Below, in pieces: positions 6,622 through 14,009 of a DNA stretch of 14,770 bases. Every line of letters begins with the position of its first letter. Within the stretch, counting starts at the first letter, position 1. The translations under genes were made by a program, and so were the position numbers. Source of the DNA: an uncultured Roseburia sp. (GTDB taxonomy: Bacteria > Bacillota > Clostridia > Lachnospirales > Lachnospiraceae); the NCBI GenBank assembly GCA_947070915.1, contig CAMTDY010000058.1:1-14770 (forward strand). The letters are read 5' to 3'. Under the pieces are notes generated by a model that saw only the letters and a list, made by a program, of their open reading frames with translations, was not told the DNA's origin and searched no databases.

Positions 6622-7432
6622 CATTTTCTCCTCTCATCAAAGGAAGCCTTACTCCCTCGTATAAAATATTTCTAAGGACCGGTAGATCCTGCTCCAGCGG
6701 AAGCTTTTCAAACTCAGCCACCGCCTGCCGTATCGTGCCATCCAGCATCTGCCGGACGTTCTCCTCAAAGTCCTCTCTGTCTGCCCTCTCCCGGAAAGGA
6801 TTAAAACTTCCTTTTTTAATATCCTTCTCCAGATCCATAAAGGCATCCAGCAGATAGATATATTTTCCCAGGTAAAATCCAAAACTGCGCAGTATATCCT
6901 GAAATGCATCCTCCCGGTACACAAACAGCTCTGCCATCAGTTCCCCGAAAGGACGGCTGATGGCATCCGGTTCTGTGATTCCCTTTTGTTCCAGCTCTGC
7001 CAGCCTGCCCAGCTGTTTTCTGATCGCCTCTGCCTGTCTCGGATACTGTCCTGCGATCTTTTTCGCCCGTCCCGCAAATACTTTCGCGCCACACAGACCG
7101 ACGATACTTCTCTCATCCTCCCAGTCATCCTGAAAATGATAACAGGACAAAAGCACATTCATATCCGAAGCATAATCCGTAATCGGATTGTAGAGCATCC
7201 ACTGCTTTTTCCCCGGATGGATCAGGCAGCGGTGTCTCTCCTGCTGCTCCTCTGGCTCATATAAAGAGGATAACAGCAGTATAAGAAAAGTCATGTCATA
7301 ACTCAGCGTCAGCCTGCTGACAGCGCCGTTGGTCTTCCCCAGCCGCCTGCACAGACCGCAGTAAAACGCTTTATACCGACTAAACTCCCTCATTTTCAGT
7401 TCCGGCTTATTCGCCGTAACATATCCAAACAT
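6602..7432 (-). CDS. DUF5685-like protein with DDxxD-type motifs
   Basis: A 276-residue protein beginning MFGYVTANKPELK and containing YCGLCRRLG (Cys25 and Cys28), which I recall as features of DUF5685, a family without an assigned function. Other cysteines are at 69, 97 and 114. The chain is predicted mostly helical. Two acidic motifs stand out: DDWED at 102-106 and DAFMDLEKDIKKGSFNPF from 196, where Asp196, Asp200 and Asp204 are spaced by four and followed by Gly208 and NP. That layout resembles the metal-binding motifs of helical isoprenoid synthases. I chose ATG 7432, with GGAGG 10 bases upstream, over ATG 7459, which lies inside the previous gene. It starts 4 bases after the zinc-ribbon gene's stop and overlaps the J-domain gene start by 20 bases. 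Confidence 0.87.
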   Translation of the reverse strand: MFGYVTANKPELKMREFSRYKAFYCGLCRRLGKTNGAVSRLTLSYDMTFLILLLSSLYEPEEQQERHRCLIHPGKKQWMLYNPITDYASDMNVLLSCYHFQDDWEDERSIVGLCGAKVFAGRAKKIAGQYPRQAEAIRKQLGRLAELEQKGITEPDAISRPFGELMAELFVYREDAFQDILRSFGFYLGKYIYLLDAFMDLEKDIKKGSFNPFRERADREDFEENVRQMLDGTIRQAVAEFEKLPLEQDLPVLRNILYEGVRLPLMRGENDDKRSI

Positions 7433-7436
7433 TGGC

Positions 7437-7853
7437 TCAAGTCCTCCGGATAAATTCAAACCTGCATTTGGGACAGGTGATCGCGATCTTTCCCCTCCCC
7501 TTGGGAACCCGGATGATCTGGTGGCATTTGGGGCACCGGAACAGCTTTTTTACCCCGTCCCTCTCAGTGAATTTCATTTTCAGGTATTTGAAATAATTCT
7601 TAACCCGGTTAAAGATCTGTAAAAACTTCTGGTTTTCCTGCTGCCTCTTATAAATATTTCTCGAAAAAAAACGGAAAAAATAGGCGAGCACAAAAAGATA
7701 GCTTACTGGTGTAAGTATCATCATGATCCTCGTTCCACGGAAACATATAGACAGTACCCAGAGAAAAAGATATGCTACAAAACAAAATACCCCCAGCTGG
7801 TCGCTGCCGTACCTGCCGTACATCATTCTCTGTAATCTCTCCCTGAACCGCAT
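7437..7853 (-). CDS. Small membrane protein with C-terminal zinc ribbon
   Basis: A 138-residue protein. After a basic N-terminus (MRFRERLQRMMYGRYGSDQL) come two hydrophobic segments, near residues 20-38 and 43-60, then a basic helical stretch, and finally a zinc ribbon at about 105-132 with two CPKC knuckles (RCPKCHQIIRVPKG and ITCPKCRFEF). The metal ligands are complete. The layout suggests a membrane-anchored protein with a cytoplasmic zinc-binding head for protein or nucleic-acid contact; I cannot name the family. I chose ATG 7853, preceded by AAAGGAG with an 8-base spacer, over ATG 7895. It is the first gene of the six-gene block, and the 131 bases before it (7854-7984) should hold the operon promoter, though I see no consensus pair there. 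Confidence 0.85.
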   Translation of the reverse strand: MRFRERLQRMMYGRYGSDQLGVFCFVAYLFLWVLSICFRGTRIMMILTPVSYLFVLAYFFRFFSRNIYKRQQENQKFLQIFNRVKNYFKYLKMKFTERDGVKKLFRCPKCHQIIRVPKGRGKIAITCPKCRFEFIRRT

Positions 7854-7984
7854 GGCTCCATCTCCTTTATCATTTCTTAGCCCAGACAGAAACATGAAAT
7901 GCCCTGCCCTAATGTACAGGCTCTGTATGCCCCATACTGGTTATTATCCTACACTACATATATGAACATTTCATGACCGGACTA

Positions 7985-8917
7985 TTAATTTTCCTTATCC
8001 AATGCCGCCTGCCCCCCAGGGAGATGGTGGGGATTTACGTGTACCATGCAGTGTTTCACATCGGGAAACTGGCTCTCGATGCGGTCATGGACATTTTCTG
8101 CGATCTCATGCGCCTCAAAGAGCGTTATGCTGCCGTCACAGCCGATCTCGATATCCACATATACTTTATTCCCGAACATCCGGGTTTTCATATCATCAAT
8201 AGCATGCACACCTTCCATTTCCATGATCGCTTCCTTCATCTGCCCGGTCAGCCTGGAATCACATGCTTCATCCGTCAGTTTCCCCACCGCATCCCGGAAT
8301 ATGTCAAAAGCCGCCTTAAGAATAAAGACACAGATGACGATGCTGGCAATGGGATCAAGTATTGGAAATCCAAGTTTTGCCCCCAGTATACCGGCAAAAC
8401 TGCCGACAGAGGACAGCGCATCCGACCGGTGGTGCCATGCATCCGCTTTCAGGGCACCAGACCGGATCTTCTTCGCCGCAAAGATCGTATACCAGTACAT
8501 CGCCTCTTTGACCACGATGGAACAAATGGCGGCAGCCAGAGGAAGCAGCGTGGGGATAGCGATCTGCGAAATATCGTCCCGCCAGATCACCATAACCCCG
8601 CCATAACCGATGCCAATGCCAGTCCCTGCAAGGATCACCGCCAGCAGGATTGCCGCCACACACTCCAGTCTCTCATGTCCATAGGGATGATTCTCATCGG
8701 ATTCTTTTCCCGATATCTTCACTCCGACGATGACAATGATCGTGCTGAACACATCCGAGGCGGAGTGGACGGCATCGGAGATCATCGCGGAAGAATTTCC
8801 CAGAACCCCTGCCAGCATTTTTCCCAGGGAAAGAATTACATTTACCAGAATACTGTTTCTGGACACTCTCATGGCGATCTGCTCGCTGGTCCCGTTTTTA
8901 AATAGTCTCTCTTTCAT
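7985..8917 (-). CDS. Cation diffusion facilitator family transporter
   Basis: A 310-residue member of the CDF family, proton-coupled exporters of divalent cations such as zinc, iron, cobalt or manganese. Six membrane helices are expected in the first 210 residues. Helix 2 has SDAVHSASD (His51 and Asp55, with Asp48) and helix 5 has HHRSDALSS (His162 and Asp166), the intramembrane metal site. The loop motif HPYGHERLE (77-85) is typical. The C-terminal ferredoxin-like cytoplasmic domain (about 215-300) includes HAIDDMKTRMFGNKVYVDIE and ends with a His-containing segment (HCMVHVNPHHLPG). The His/Asp composition leans to zinc, but specificity cannot be fixed. Its ATG overlaps the stop of the preceding small gene in an ATGA junction, so the two are translationally coupled. 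Confidence 0.94.
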   Translation of the reverse strand: MKERLFKNGTSEQIAMRVSRNSILVNVILSLGKMLAGVLGNSSAMISDAVHSASDVFSTIIVIVGVKISGKESDENHPYGHERLECVAAILLAVILAGTGIGIGYGGVMVIWRDDISQIAIPTLLPLAAAICSIVVKEAMYWYTIFAAKKIRSGALKADAWHHRSDALSSVGSFAGILGAKLGFPILDPIASIVICVFILKAAFDIFRDAVGKLTDEACDSRLTGQMKEAIMEMEGVHAIDDMKTRMFGNKVYVDIEIGCDGSITLFEAHEIAENVHDRIESQFPDVKHCMVHVNPHHLPGGQAALDKEN

Positions 8918-9141
8918 TCCCGATCCCCGTTTCTGTTTTTTTCTTTACTATATTTTACGGTTTCAAATACGGATATGCCCAGCCAGATCAAAATCAGGGC
9001 AAGAAAAATTCCGTCCACCATCCGGTTATTCATCCGCAGCATATAGAGCCTCATAAGATTTGCTGCCACCAGCACCCCCGTACACACCCAGCAGGATATC
9101 ACTCCGTTTTTGGGATCTTTGACCGCTCCTGTATTTGCCAT
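8914..9141 (-). CDS. Small two-helix membrane protein
   Basis: A 75-residue protein of unknown family starting MANTGAVKDPKNGVI. It has two hydrophobic stretches, about residues 15-37 (SCWVCTGVLVAANLMRLYML) and 43-63 (DGIFLALILIWLGISVFETV), and a charged tail (KYSKEKNRNGDRE). I chose ATG 9141, which has an AGGAAG site 8 bases upstream and follows the ruvB stop by 16 bases; the longer frame from 9189 would run into ruvB. Its TGA overlaps the transporter's ATG (ATGA). The coupling suggests a partner or regulator of the transporter, but that is inference from position only. Confidence 0.75.
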   Translation of the reverse strand: MANTGAVKDPKNGVISCWVCTGVLVAANLMRLYMLRMNNRMVDGIFLALILIWLGISVFETVKYSKEKNRNGDRE

Positions 9142-9157
9142 ATTCCCCACTTCCTCT

Positions 9158-10156
9158 CTACTTGTTGATCTCCAGCCCCAGATGTCCATAGGTCCGCTCT
9201 GTCACCACCCTGCCCCGCGGGGTCCTGGCGATAAATCCATTCTGGATCAAATAGGGTTCATAGACGTCTTCTATGGTCCCGCTGTCCTCTCCGATGCTGG
9301 CTGCCAGTGTGTCCAGCCCCACTGGCCCGCCGGCAAATTTTTCAATCATGGTCATTAGGATCTCCCGGTCCGTGTTATCCAGTCCAAACTTATCCACCTC
9401 CAGAAGATCCAGGGCAAAATTTGCCACCTCCAGTGTGATCCTGCCATCATATTTCACCTGGGCAAAATCCCTCACCCGCTTAAGAAGACGGTTGGCAAGC
9501 CGCGGCGTCCCCCGGGAACGCCTGGCAATCTCCAGCGCTCCTTTTTCATCGATCTCTACCTGAAATACCGAGGCGGAACGCCGGACGATAGTGGTCAGTT
9601 CCTCCACGCTGTAAAACTCCAGCTTATTCACCACACCAAAACGGTCCCTCAGCGGCGCTGTGAGCATGCCTGCCCGCGTCGTCGCCCCCACCAGCGTAAA
9701 TCTCGGCAAATCCAGCCGGATGCTTCGCGCCGACGCCCCTTTCCCGATGACGATATCGATCACATAATCTTCCATCGCCGGATAGAGCACTTCTTCTACC
9801 TGCCGGTTCAGACGGTGGATCTCATCCACAAACAGGAGGTCTCCTTCCTGCAGGTTATTCAGGATCGAAGCGATCTCTCCCGGCTTCTCGATAGCAGGAC
9901 CGGAAGTGATCTTCAGATTCACTCCCATCTCATTGGCAATGATCCCGGCAAGGGTAGTTTTCCCCAATCCCGGCGGACCATACAGAAGTACGTGGTCCAA
10001 CGCTTCCTCTCTCGCCTTCGCCGCCTCAATAAATATTTTCAGATTTTCCTTCGCCTTCGTCTGCCCGATATAATCGCAGAGCAGTCTGGGACGAAGACTG
10101 TTTTCAATCTTATAATCTTCTTCCATCACATCGGTGGAAATAACGCGTTTCTCCAT
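9158..10156 (-). CDS. ruvB: Holliday junction branch migration ATPase RuvB
   Basis: The hexameric AAA+ motor that, with RuvA, drives branch migration of Holliday junctions in recombination and fork repair. The 332-residue length is normal. It starts MEKRVISTDVMEEDYKIENS and has the family segment LRPRLLCDYIGQ, Walker A GPPGLGKT (60-67), Walker B LLFVDEIH (107-114), sensor 1 in TLVGATTRAGML, and the arginine-finger region APLRDRFG. The C-terminal winged helix ends with PYLIQNGFIARTPRGRV. An AGGAGG site lies 5 bases before the ATG, and the start is 9 bases after the ruvA stop. All catalytic residues appear intact. The ruvC gene is not in the window, as is common in Clostridia. Confidence 0.98.
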   Translation of the reverse strand: MEKRVISTDVMEEDYKIENSLRPRLLCDYIGQTKAKENLKIFIEAAKAREEALDHVLLYGPPGLGKTTLAGIIANEMGVNLKITSGPAIEKPGEIASILNNLQEGDLLFVDEIHRLNRQVEEVLYPAMEDYVIDIVIGKGASARSIRLDLPRFTLVGATTRAGMLTAPLRDRFGVVNKLEFYSVEELTTIVRRSASVFQVEIDEKGALEIARRSRGTPRLANRLLKRVRDFAQVKYDGRITLEVANFALDLLEVDKFGLDNTDREILMTMIEKFAGGPVGLDTLAASIGEDSGTIEDVYEPYLIQNGFIARTPRGRVVTERTYGHLGLEINK

Positions 10157-10165
10157 ATGTGCCTC

Positions 10166-10777
10166 CTACAGATTTTTCAAGCCGGCCTTCAATATGTCCT
10201 CCACCGTCATATCCGCCGTAATCTCCACCTTTTTCACCGCTTTGACCGCTTCTGTGCTGGTATATCCCAGCGCCACCAGCGCCTGGATGGCATCGTTGGC
10301 GGCCATCCCGCCAGCGGGAACTTCCCCAGCCATCTCTGCCTGTCCCTGGTCCAGGACATGGGTGACAGCTTCCTCAAAATCCATCTTATCCTTTAGTTCC
10401 AGAATAAGCTTACTGGCTGTCTTTGCCCCGATGCCCGGAGCTTTGGAAATACTTTTCGCATCGTCGGCGAGAATGGCAAAGCGCAGAGCGTCGGCATCCA
10501 TCACGGAAAGAATGCCAAGAGCTCCCTTGGGACCGATGCCGCTGACCGTAATAAGCAGCCTGAACATGGACAATTCATCTCTGGTCAGAAAACCATACAG
10601 CTGCAGGGCATCCTCCCTCACATAAGTATAGGTATATATCTTTATTTCATTTCCTGTCTGGGGAAGACTGGAGACGACAGACAACGGCACCATAATCTCG
10701 AAACCGATGCCGCCGTTTTCCACTACTACCATATTCTCAGACACGGTATCCAGTATTCCCTTTACAAAATGTATCAT
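10166..10777 (-). CDS. ruvA: Holliday junction DNA helicase subunit RuvA
   Basis: The 203-residue junction-recognition subunit that tetramerises on four-way DNA and loads RuvB. The N-terminal OB fold spans about 1-62 (MIHFVKGILDTVSENMVVVE, then YTYTYVREDALQLYGF). Domain II has two helix-hairpin-helix motifs: VSGIGPKGALGILS near 78-91 and APGIGAKTASKLILELKDK near 113-131. The C-terminal three-helix domain that contacts RuvB (NDAIQALVALGYTSTEAVKA) follows a flexible linker. The ATG has AAAGG 8 bases upstream. It is 64 bases behind the cardiolipin synthase gene. A TATAAT overlapping that gene's stop could give ruvAB its own promoter. Confidence 0.98.
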   Translation of the reverse strand: MIHFVKGILDTVSENMVVVENGGIGFEIMVPLSVVSSLPQTGNEIKIYTYTYVREDALQLYGFLTRDELSMFRLLITVSGIGPKGALGILSVMDADALRFAILADDAKSISKAPGIGAKTASKLILELKDKMDFEEAVTHVLDQGQAEMAGEVPAGGMAANDAIQALVALGYTSTEAVKAVKKVEITADMTVEDILKAGLKNL

Positions 10778-10840
10778 CCTCTCATCCTTTCCTCCGTGCC
10801 GCCATTGAAATCAACATCACTGAACCGCATAACGGCGTCT

Positions 10841-10846
10841 ATTATA
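10841..10846 (-). promoter_or_regulatory. Possible ruvAB -10 element
   Basis: On the minus strand a perfect TATAAT overlaps the stop codon of the cardiolipin synthase gene, 64 bases before the ruvA start. No convincing -35 is seen 16-18 bases upstream (about TCTGAA), so this is only a candidate. Confidence 0.3.
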
Positions 10847-12413
10847 CAAGTGTAGAAAACACCTTCAGAAGATGCTGGACCATTTTTATTTTAAATGGCC
10901 GGTTCAGCCATTCCTCATAGGAGATCTCACGGCTTACCTCAAAGGTATGGTCAAAATCTTCCATGATTTTTTTCAAAAACTCCTCGTCGTATACCCACAC
11001 ACCATTTTCATAATGCAGATAAAAACTGCGGTAATCCATGTTGATCGTCCCCACCACTGCACAGTGCTCTGCCATCACTACCTTGGAGTGGATAAATCCC
11101 GGCAGATACTCATAAATACGTATTCCATGCTTTAAGAGATCTCCGTAATTATACTCCGTAAGCCACTTCACATGTTTTTTATCCGGTATGCTGGGGGTGA
11201 TGATCCGCACATCCACTCCCCGGCTCTTTGCCTCGATCAGGCTTCGTATCATCGTTTCTTCCAGGATCAGGTACGGCGTCATAATATACATGACCTTGCC
11301 GGCGTAATTGATCATCTGTTTATAGACACTTCCCACAAAACTCTTTGTCCCCAGCGCCGGTCCGTCCCGCAGTACATGGCAGTACATATCCGAAGGCGGA
11401 AAAGCCTCAGTGGGCCGGTATTTTTCCACGTCGATGGCAAGATCTGTCGTACAGACCGACCACATTTCCAGAAAGGTCACTGTCAGTCCCCATACGGCAT
11501 CTCCCCGCACGCGGATCCCGGCATCCTTCCAGATCCCAAAACGCTCAATGAGATTGGCGTACTCATCCGCCAGGTTAAAGCCTCCGGTATATCCGATATT
11601 TCCGTCGATGACCACGATCTTCTGGTGATCCCTGAAATTCATATACAATTTACTGGCATATTTATGAATGGGGTTAAAGATCTCCACCTCAAAACCTTCG
11701 TTCCGGAGATCCGCCGCAAAATTTTTCCCCGTGCGGAACAAGGCGCCAAAATCGTCATAGAGGAATTTTACCTCCACCCCTTCTTTGATCTTGCGCAGCA
11801 GAATCTCATGGATCTGGTCCCAGATGGCCCCCTCCGCCACGATGAAGAATTCGATAAAAATAAATTTTTTCGCTTTTTCAAGATCCTCAAACAGATCCTC
11901 AAAAGCATCTTCACCAAAGGCATAATATTCCGCAGAATTGTTTTTAAAGAGAGGCGCCCCCATGGCGGTCATATAACGGGACATCCGCGACGACACCGGA
12001 TGCCTGGAAGCAAACTCTTCTGAGATCCGTTCATCCTGTACCAGCTGGTCATCGGTTCTCTTCATCCGCTCAGCAATGGCACGGTTTAACTTATTTTTCT
12101 TTCCCACTTTTCCCCAGAGATTAAACATGATCAGACCAGAGATGGGAAATAAGAGAATGACACAGAGCCAGGAAAATTTGTAAGAAAAGTTGCGGCTGTC
12201 ATTGGTCAACGCAAGAATCCCGATCATTCCAGACACCTCAAGCAATATATAGAACTGTGTCGCATAGTCACGGAACAAAAGAGGAATGATGATAATAATG
12301 CCAAACTGCAGCAAAACAAGAGAACCGACAATACATGCCCGAAAAAATCCACTCAGACTGCTCTGCATCCTCCCCTTTAATTTTTTCAACCGTCCCTTTT
12401 TTCTATTTACCAT
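10842..12413 (-). CDS. cls: Cardiolipin synthase (phospholipase D superfamily)
   Basis: A 523-residue membrane enzyme that condenses two phosphatidylglycerols into cardiolipin and glycerol. The N-terminus has hydrophobic segments near 23-47, 55-69 and 79-99, the last two forming the usual Cls anchor. Two phospholipase D domains follow. The first HKD motif is HQKIVVIDG (His263, Lys265, Asp270), followed by GYTGGFNLADEY. The second is HSKVVMAEHCAVVGT (His442, Lys444), followed by INMDYRSFYLHYENGVW; here the usual Asp is replaced by Glu449. I prefer ATG 12413, with GGGGAG 7 bases upstream, over ATG 12428, which has a cramped AGGA site. It is the first gene of a minus-strand run that continues into ruvAB. 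A related Cls with altered head-group use cannot be excluded. Confidence 0.94.
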   Translation of the reverse strand: MVNRKKGRLKKLKGRMQSSLSGFFRACIVGSLVLLQFGIIIIIPLLFRDYATQFYILLEVSGMIGILALTNDSRNFSYKFSWLCVILLFPISGLIMFNLWGKVGKKNKLNRAIAERMKRTDDQLVQDERISEEFASRHPVSSRMSRYMTAMGAPLFKNNSAEYYAFGEDAFEDLFEDLEKAKKFIFIEFFIVAEGAIWDQIHEILLRKIKEGVEVKFLYDDFGALFRTGKNFAADLRNEGFEVEIFNPIHKYASKLYMNFRDHQKIVVIDGNIGYTGGFNLADEYANLIERFGIWKDAGIRVRGDAVWGLTVTFLEMWSVCTTDLAIDVEKYRPTEAFPPSDMYCHVLRDGPALGTKSFVGSVYKQMINYAGKVMYIMTPYLILEETMIRSLIEAKSRGVDVRIITPSIPDKKHVKWLTEYNYGDLLKHGIRIYEYLPGFIHSKVVMAEHCAVVGTINMDYRSFYLHYENGVWVYDEEFLKKIMEDFDHTFEVSREISYEEWLNRPFKIKMVQHLLKVFSTLV

Positions 12414-12506
12414 TTGTTTTCTCCCCATTTCTTCCTGACCACCCCGGCAGCACAGAACATAATAAGGTTCAAACTCGCACCACCCGGCTCATTACACTTA
12501 TCACAT

Positions 12507-12535
12507 ATCATAACACACTCGTATTTATTTTTCCA
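12507..12535 (-). promoter_or_regulatory. Predicted cardiolipin synthase promoter
   Basis: On the minus strand TGGAAA (12535-12530) and TATGAT (12512-12507) are separated by 17 bases. This would start transcription near 12500 and give a leader of roughly 87 bases. The promoter is back-to-back with the plus-strand promoter at 12569. Confidence 0.5.
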
Positions 12536-12568
12536 CGTTATTTTGCTATTTTTCTAAAACCTTGTAGT

Positions 12569-12597
12569 TTGACAGGGGTTTTTGTCTATAGTACAAT
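12569..12597 (+). promoter_or_regulatory. Strong sigma-A-type promoter for the exonuclease gene
   Basis: TTGACA at 12569-12574 is a perfect -35, and TACAAT at 12592-12597 is one base off the -10 consensus, with exactly 17 bases between them. This is the best promoter match in the window. Transcription should start near 12603-12606, inside the left arm of the inverted repeat that follows. Confidence 0.8.
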
Positions 12598-12600
12598 GAG

Positions 12601-12668
12601 ATGATACCAGGTGCAAAAGGTCATACTGTTCATGCGCGCATGAAAAAGTATGACATTCGTGGTATCAT
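12601..12668 (+). repeat. 68-base interrupted inverted repeat forming the 5' leader hairpin
   Basis: Three nested perfect dyads share nearly the same centre. The outer pair is ATGATACCA (12601-12609) with TGGTATCAT (12660-12668), 9 bp. The middle pair is TCATACT (12621-12627) with AGTATGA (12647-12653), 7 bp. The inner part is the 16-base palindrome TTCATGCGCGCATGAA (12629-12644), which as RNA gives 6 bp closed by CGCG. Internal loops are 11 and 6 bases (outer) and 1 and 2 bases (inner). No T run follows, so it is not a terminator. It lies directly after the promoter, so it is either a structured 5' leader or a compound operator. I recognise no known RNA family. Confidence 0.75.
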
Positions 12669-12724
12669 TCATGTGAAATACTTCTGTCCACAACATCTTA
12701 TATCATTAAAAAGGAAAAGAGCCT

Positions 12725-13846
12725 ATGCAGATCATAGATAAAACACTACACTTACCAACAGAGCCTCTCCAGTCTCTGGCACTCTATACCCAGCAGTCAA
12801 TCGAAAGTTTCTGCGTCTTTGACATTGAAACCACCGGTCTGTCCCCAAAGATCTCCTCCCTGTATCTCATCGGAGCGCTCTGGTACGACGGGAAACAGGG
12901 ACAATTCTGCAGCCGCCAGTGGTTTGCCGATGACTATATCAGCGAGACAGATATTTTGCAGGCATTCGGACAGTTTTTAAGTTCCTTTACGCTTCTCCTG
13001 CACTACAACGGTTCTGGATTCGATATTCCCTATATTGAAAAAAAATGCAGGGAACTGGATGTGGATTCTCCCTTTCACAAAATACAGAGTCTGGATATTT
13101 ACCGGGAAATCCGACGTTTCAAATCCCTTTTTCCCGCCCCTGACCTAAAACTTACTACCGTAGAACGGCTGACAGGATTTATGCGGAAAGACGACCTGTC
13201 TGGCAGGGACTGCATTGACATCTATTCCCAATTTATGCAAAAAAAATACTTTCGGGATGAGGGAATGGAATTGGAAAAACAAAAGCTCCTTCTCCACAAT
13301 CTGGAGGACCTGATCGGCACACTGTACTCCGCCCTGCTCCTGAACTACAAAAGTGCCCAAATACTGCTGCAAAGCGGAACTAAAATGCAGGTTAAGGAAC
13401 AGAATGACCAAATATACATATCCATTCCTTCCCCCTGCTCTTTTCCTTTTCCCCTGATCTGGGAACCAGCTCTCTTTACTGTCCGCTGGGAGGAAAAAGA
13501 AATCTCCGTCCAGATTCCTTTGATTCAAGGAACTTTATATCATTTTTTTAAGAATTATAAAGACTACTATTATCTCCCGGCAGAAGATACCGCCATCCAT
13601 AAAAGCGTGGGAACCTATGTGGAAAAGGAATTTCGCCAGCCGGCAAAGGCCTCCAACTGTTACACTAAAAAAGAGGACACCTTCCTGCCCGTTCCTGCCG
13701 GTCAGGATCCGGCAGCCAGCCAGCCGCTTTTATTCCGTGCCGGCTACCGGGAAAAGCAGAGTTATGTGGTCTGGGATGACAAAGCCAGACAGGATAAAAC
13801 ACTGTTACGGGATATTTTATGTGCGCTGCTGGAGAATCCAGGATGA
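12725..13846 (+). CDS. YprB-type RNase H-like 3'-5' exonuclease domain protein
   Basis: A 373-residue protein. Residues about 28-200 form a DEDD-type exonuclease fold of the YprB/RNase_H_2 kind: motif I FDIETTG (Asp33, Glu35), motif II HYNGSGFDIPYIEKK (Asp100), an additional acidic site in SLDIYRE (Asp124), and motif III HNLEDLIG (His191, Asp195). These would bind two metal ions for 3'-5' nucleolysis. The remaining C-terminal half (about 205-373) is not a domain I recognise; it has beta-rich segments (QIYISIPSPCSFPFPLIWEP) and no Cys cluster. The substrate is unknown. The ATG has AAGGA 9 bases upstream. It is monocistronic on the plus strand, expressed from the promoter at 12569 through the long hairpin leader. 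No intrinsic terminator is visible after its TGA. Confidence 0.85.
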   Translation: MQIIDKTLHLPTEPLQSLALYTQQSIESFCVFDIETTGLSPKISSLYLIGALWYDGKQGQFCSRQWFADDYISETDILQAFGQFLSSFTLLLHYNGSGFDIPYIEKKCRELDVDSPFHKIQSLDIYREIRRFKSLFPAPDLKLTTVERLTGFMRKDDLSGRDCIDIYSQFMQKKYFRDEGMELEKQKLLLHNLEDLIGTLYSALLLNYKSAQILLQSGTKMQVKEQNDQIYISIPSPCSFPFPLIWEPALFTVRWEEKEISVQIPLIQGTLYHFFKNYKDYYYLPAEDTAIHKSVGTYVEKEFRQPAKASNCYTKKEDTFLPVPAGQDPAASQPLLFRAGYREKQSYVVWDDKARQDKTLLRDILCALLENPG

Positions 13847-14009
13847 AAAGAGAGATACTATAATCATCAACATGCCCGCTGAACAATGGCTTTATCTATA
13901 TACAAAGGTATTTCCTGATCCCCCAATTAAGAACATTTCTTCATTGTTTTCCTCTTTGAACATTTTTGATTTTACAGAAAAAGGTAGCAGAATCTCCTGT
14001 CTCAACAGT
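13847..14009. other. Convergent intergenic gap without a supported gene
   Basis: The 163 bases between the exonuclease stop and the frameshifted zinc-ribbon gene contain only short frames. A minus-strand stretch reading MFLIGGSGNTFVYR just before a stop at 13892 superficially resembles a P-loop but lacks the GK residues. No clear terminator hairpin followed by a T run was found for either neighbour. Confidence 0.5.

Noticed and set aside
7893..7975. Inverted copies CATGAAATG (7893-7901) and CATTTCATG (7967-7975) in front of the six-gene block
   Set aside because: A 9-bp match with a 65-base gap in AT-rich DNA can occur by chance, and no promoter element is clearly framed by it.
7973..8905. 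Plus-strand open frame of 310 codons
   Set aside because: It mirrors the cation transporter gene on the other strand. Its product is rich in His, Arg and Pro without domains, typical of an antisense shadow.
11172..12023. Plus-strand open frame of 283 codons
   Set aside because: It is antisense to the cardiolipin synthase gene, whose two HKD motifs prove the coding strand.
12601..12668. Inverted repeat considered as a miniature transposable element or a CRISPR-like repeat
   Set aside because: No second copy, target-site duplication or array is present in the window, and its placement right after a promoter fits a leader or operator better.
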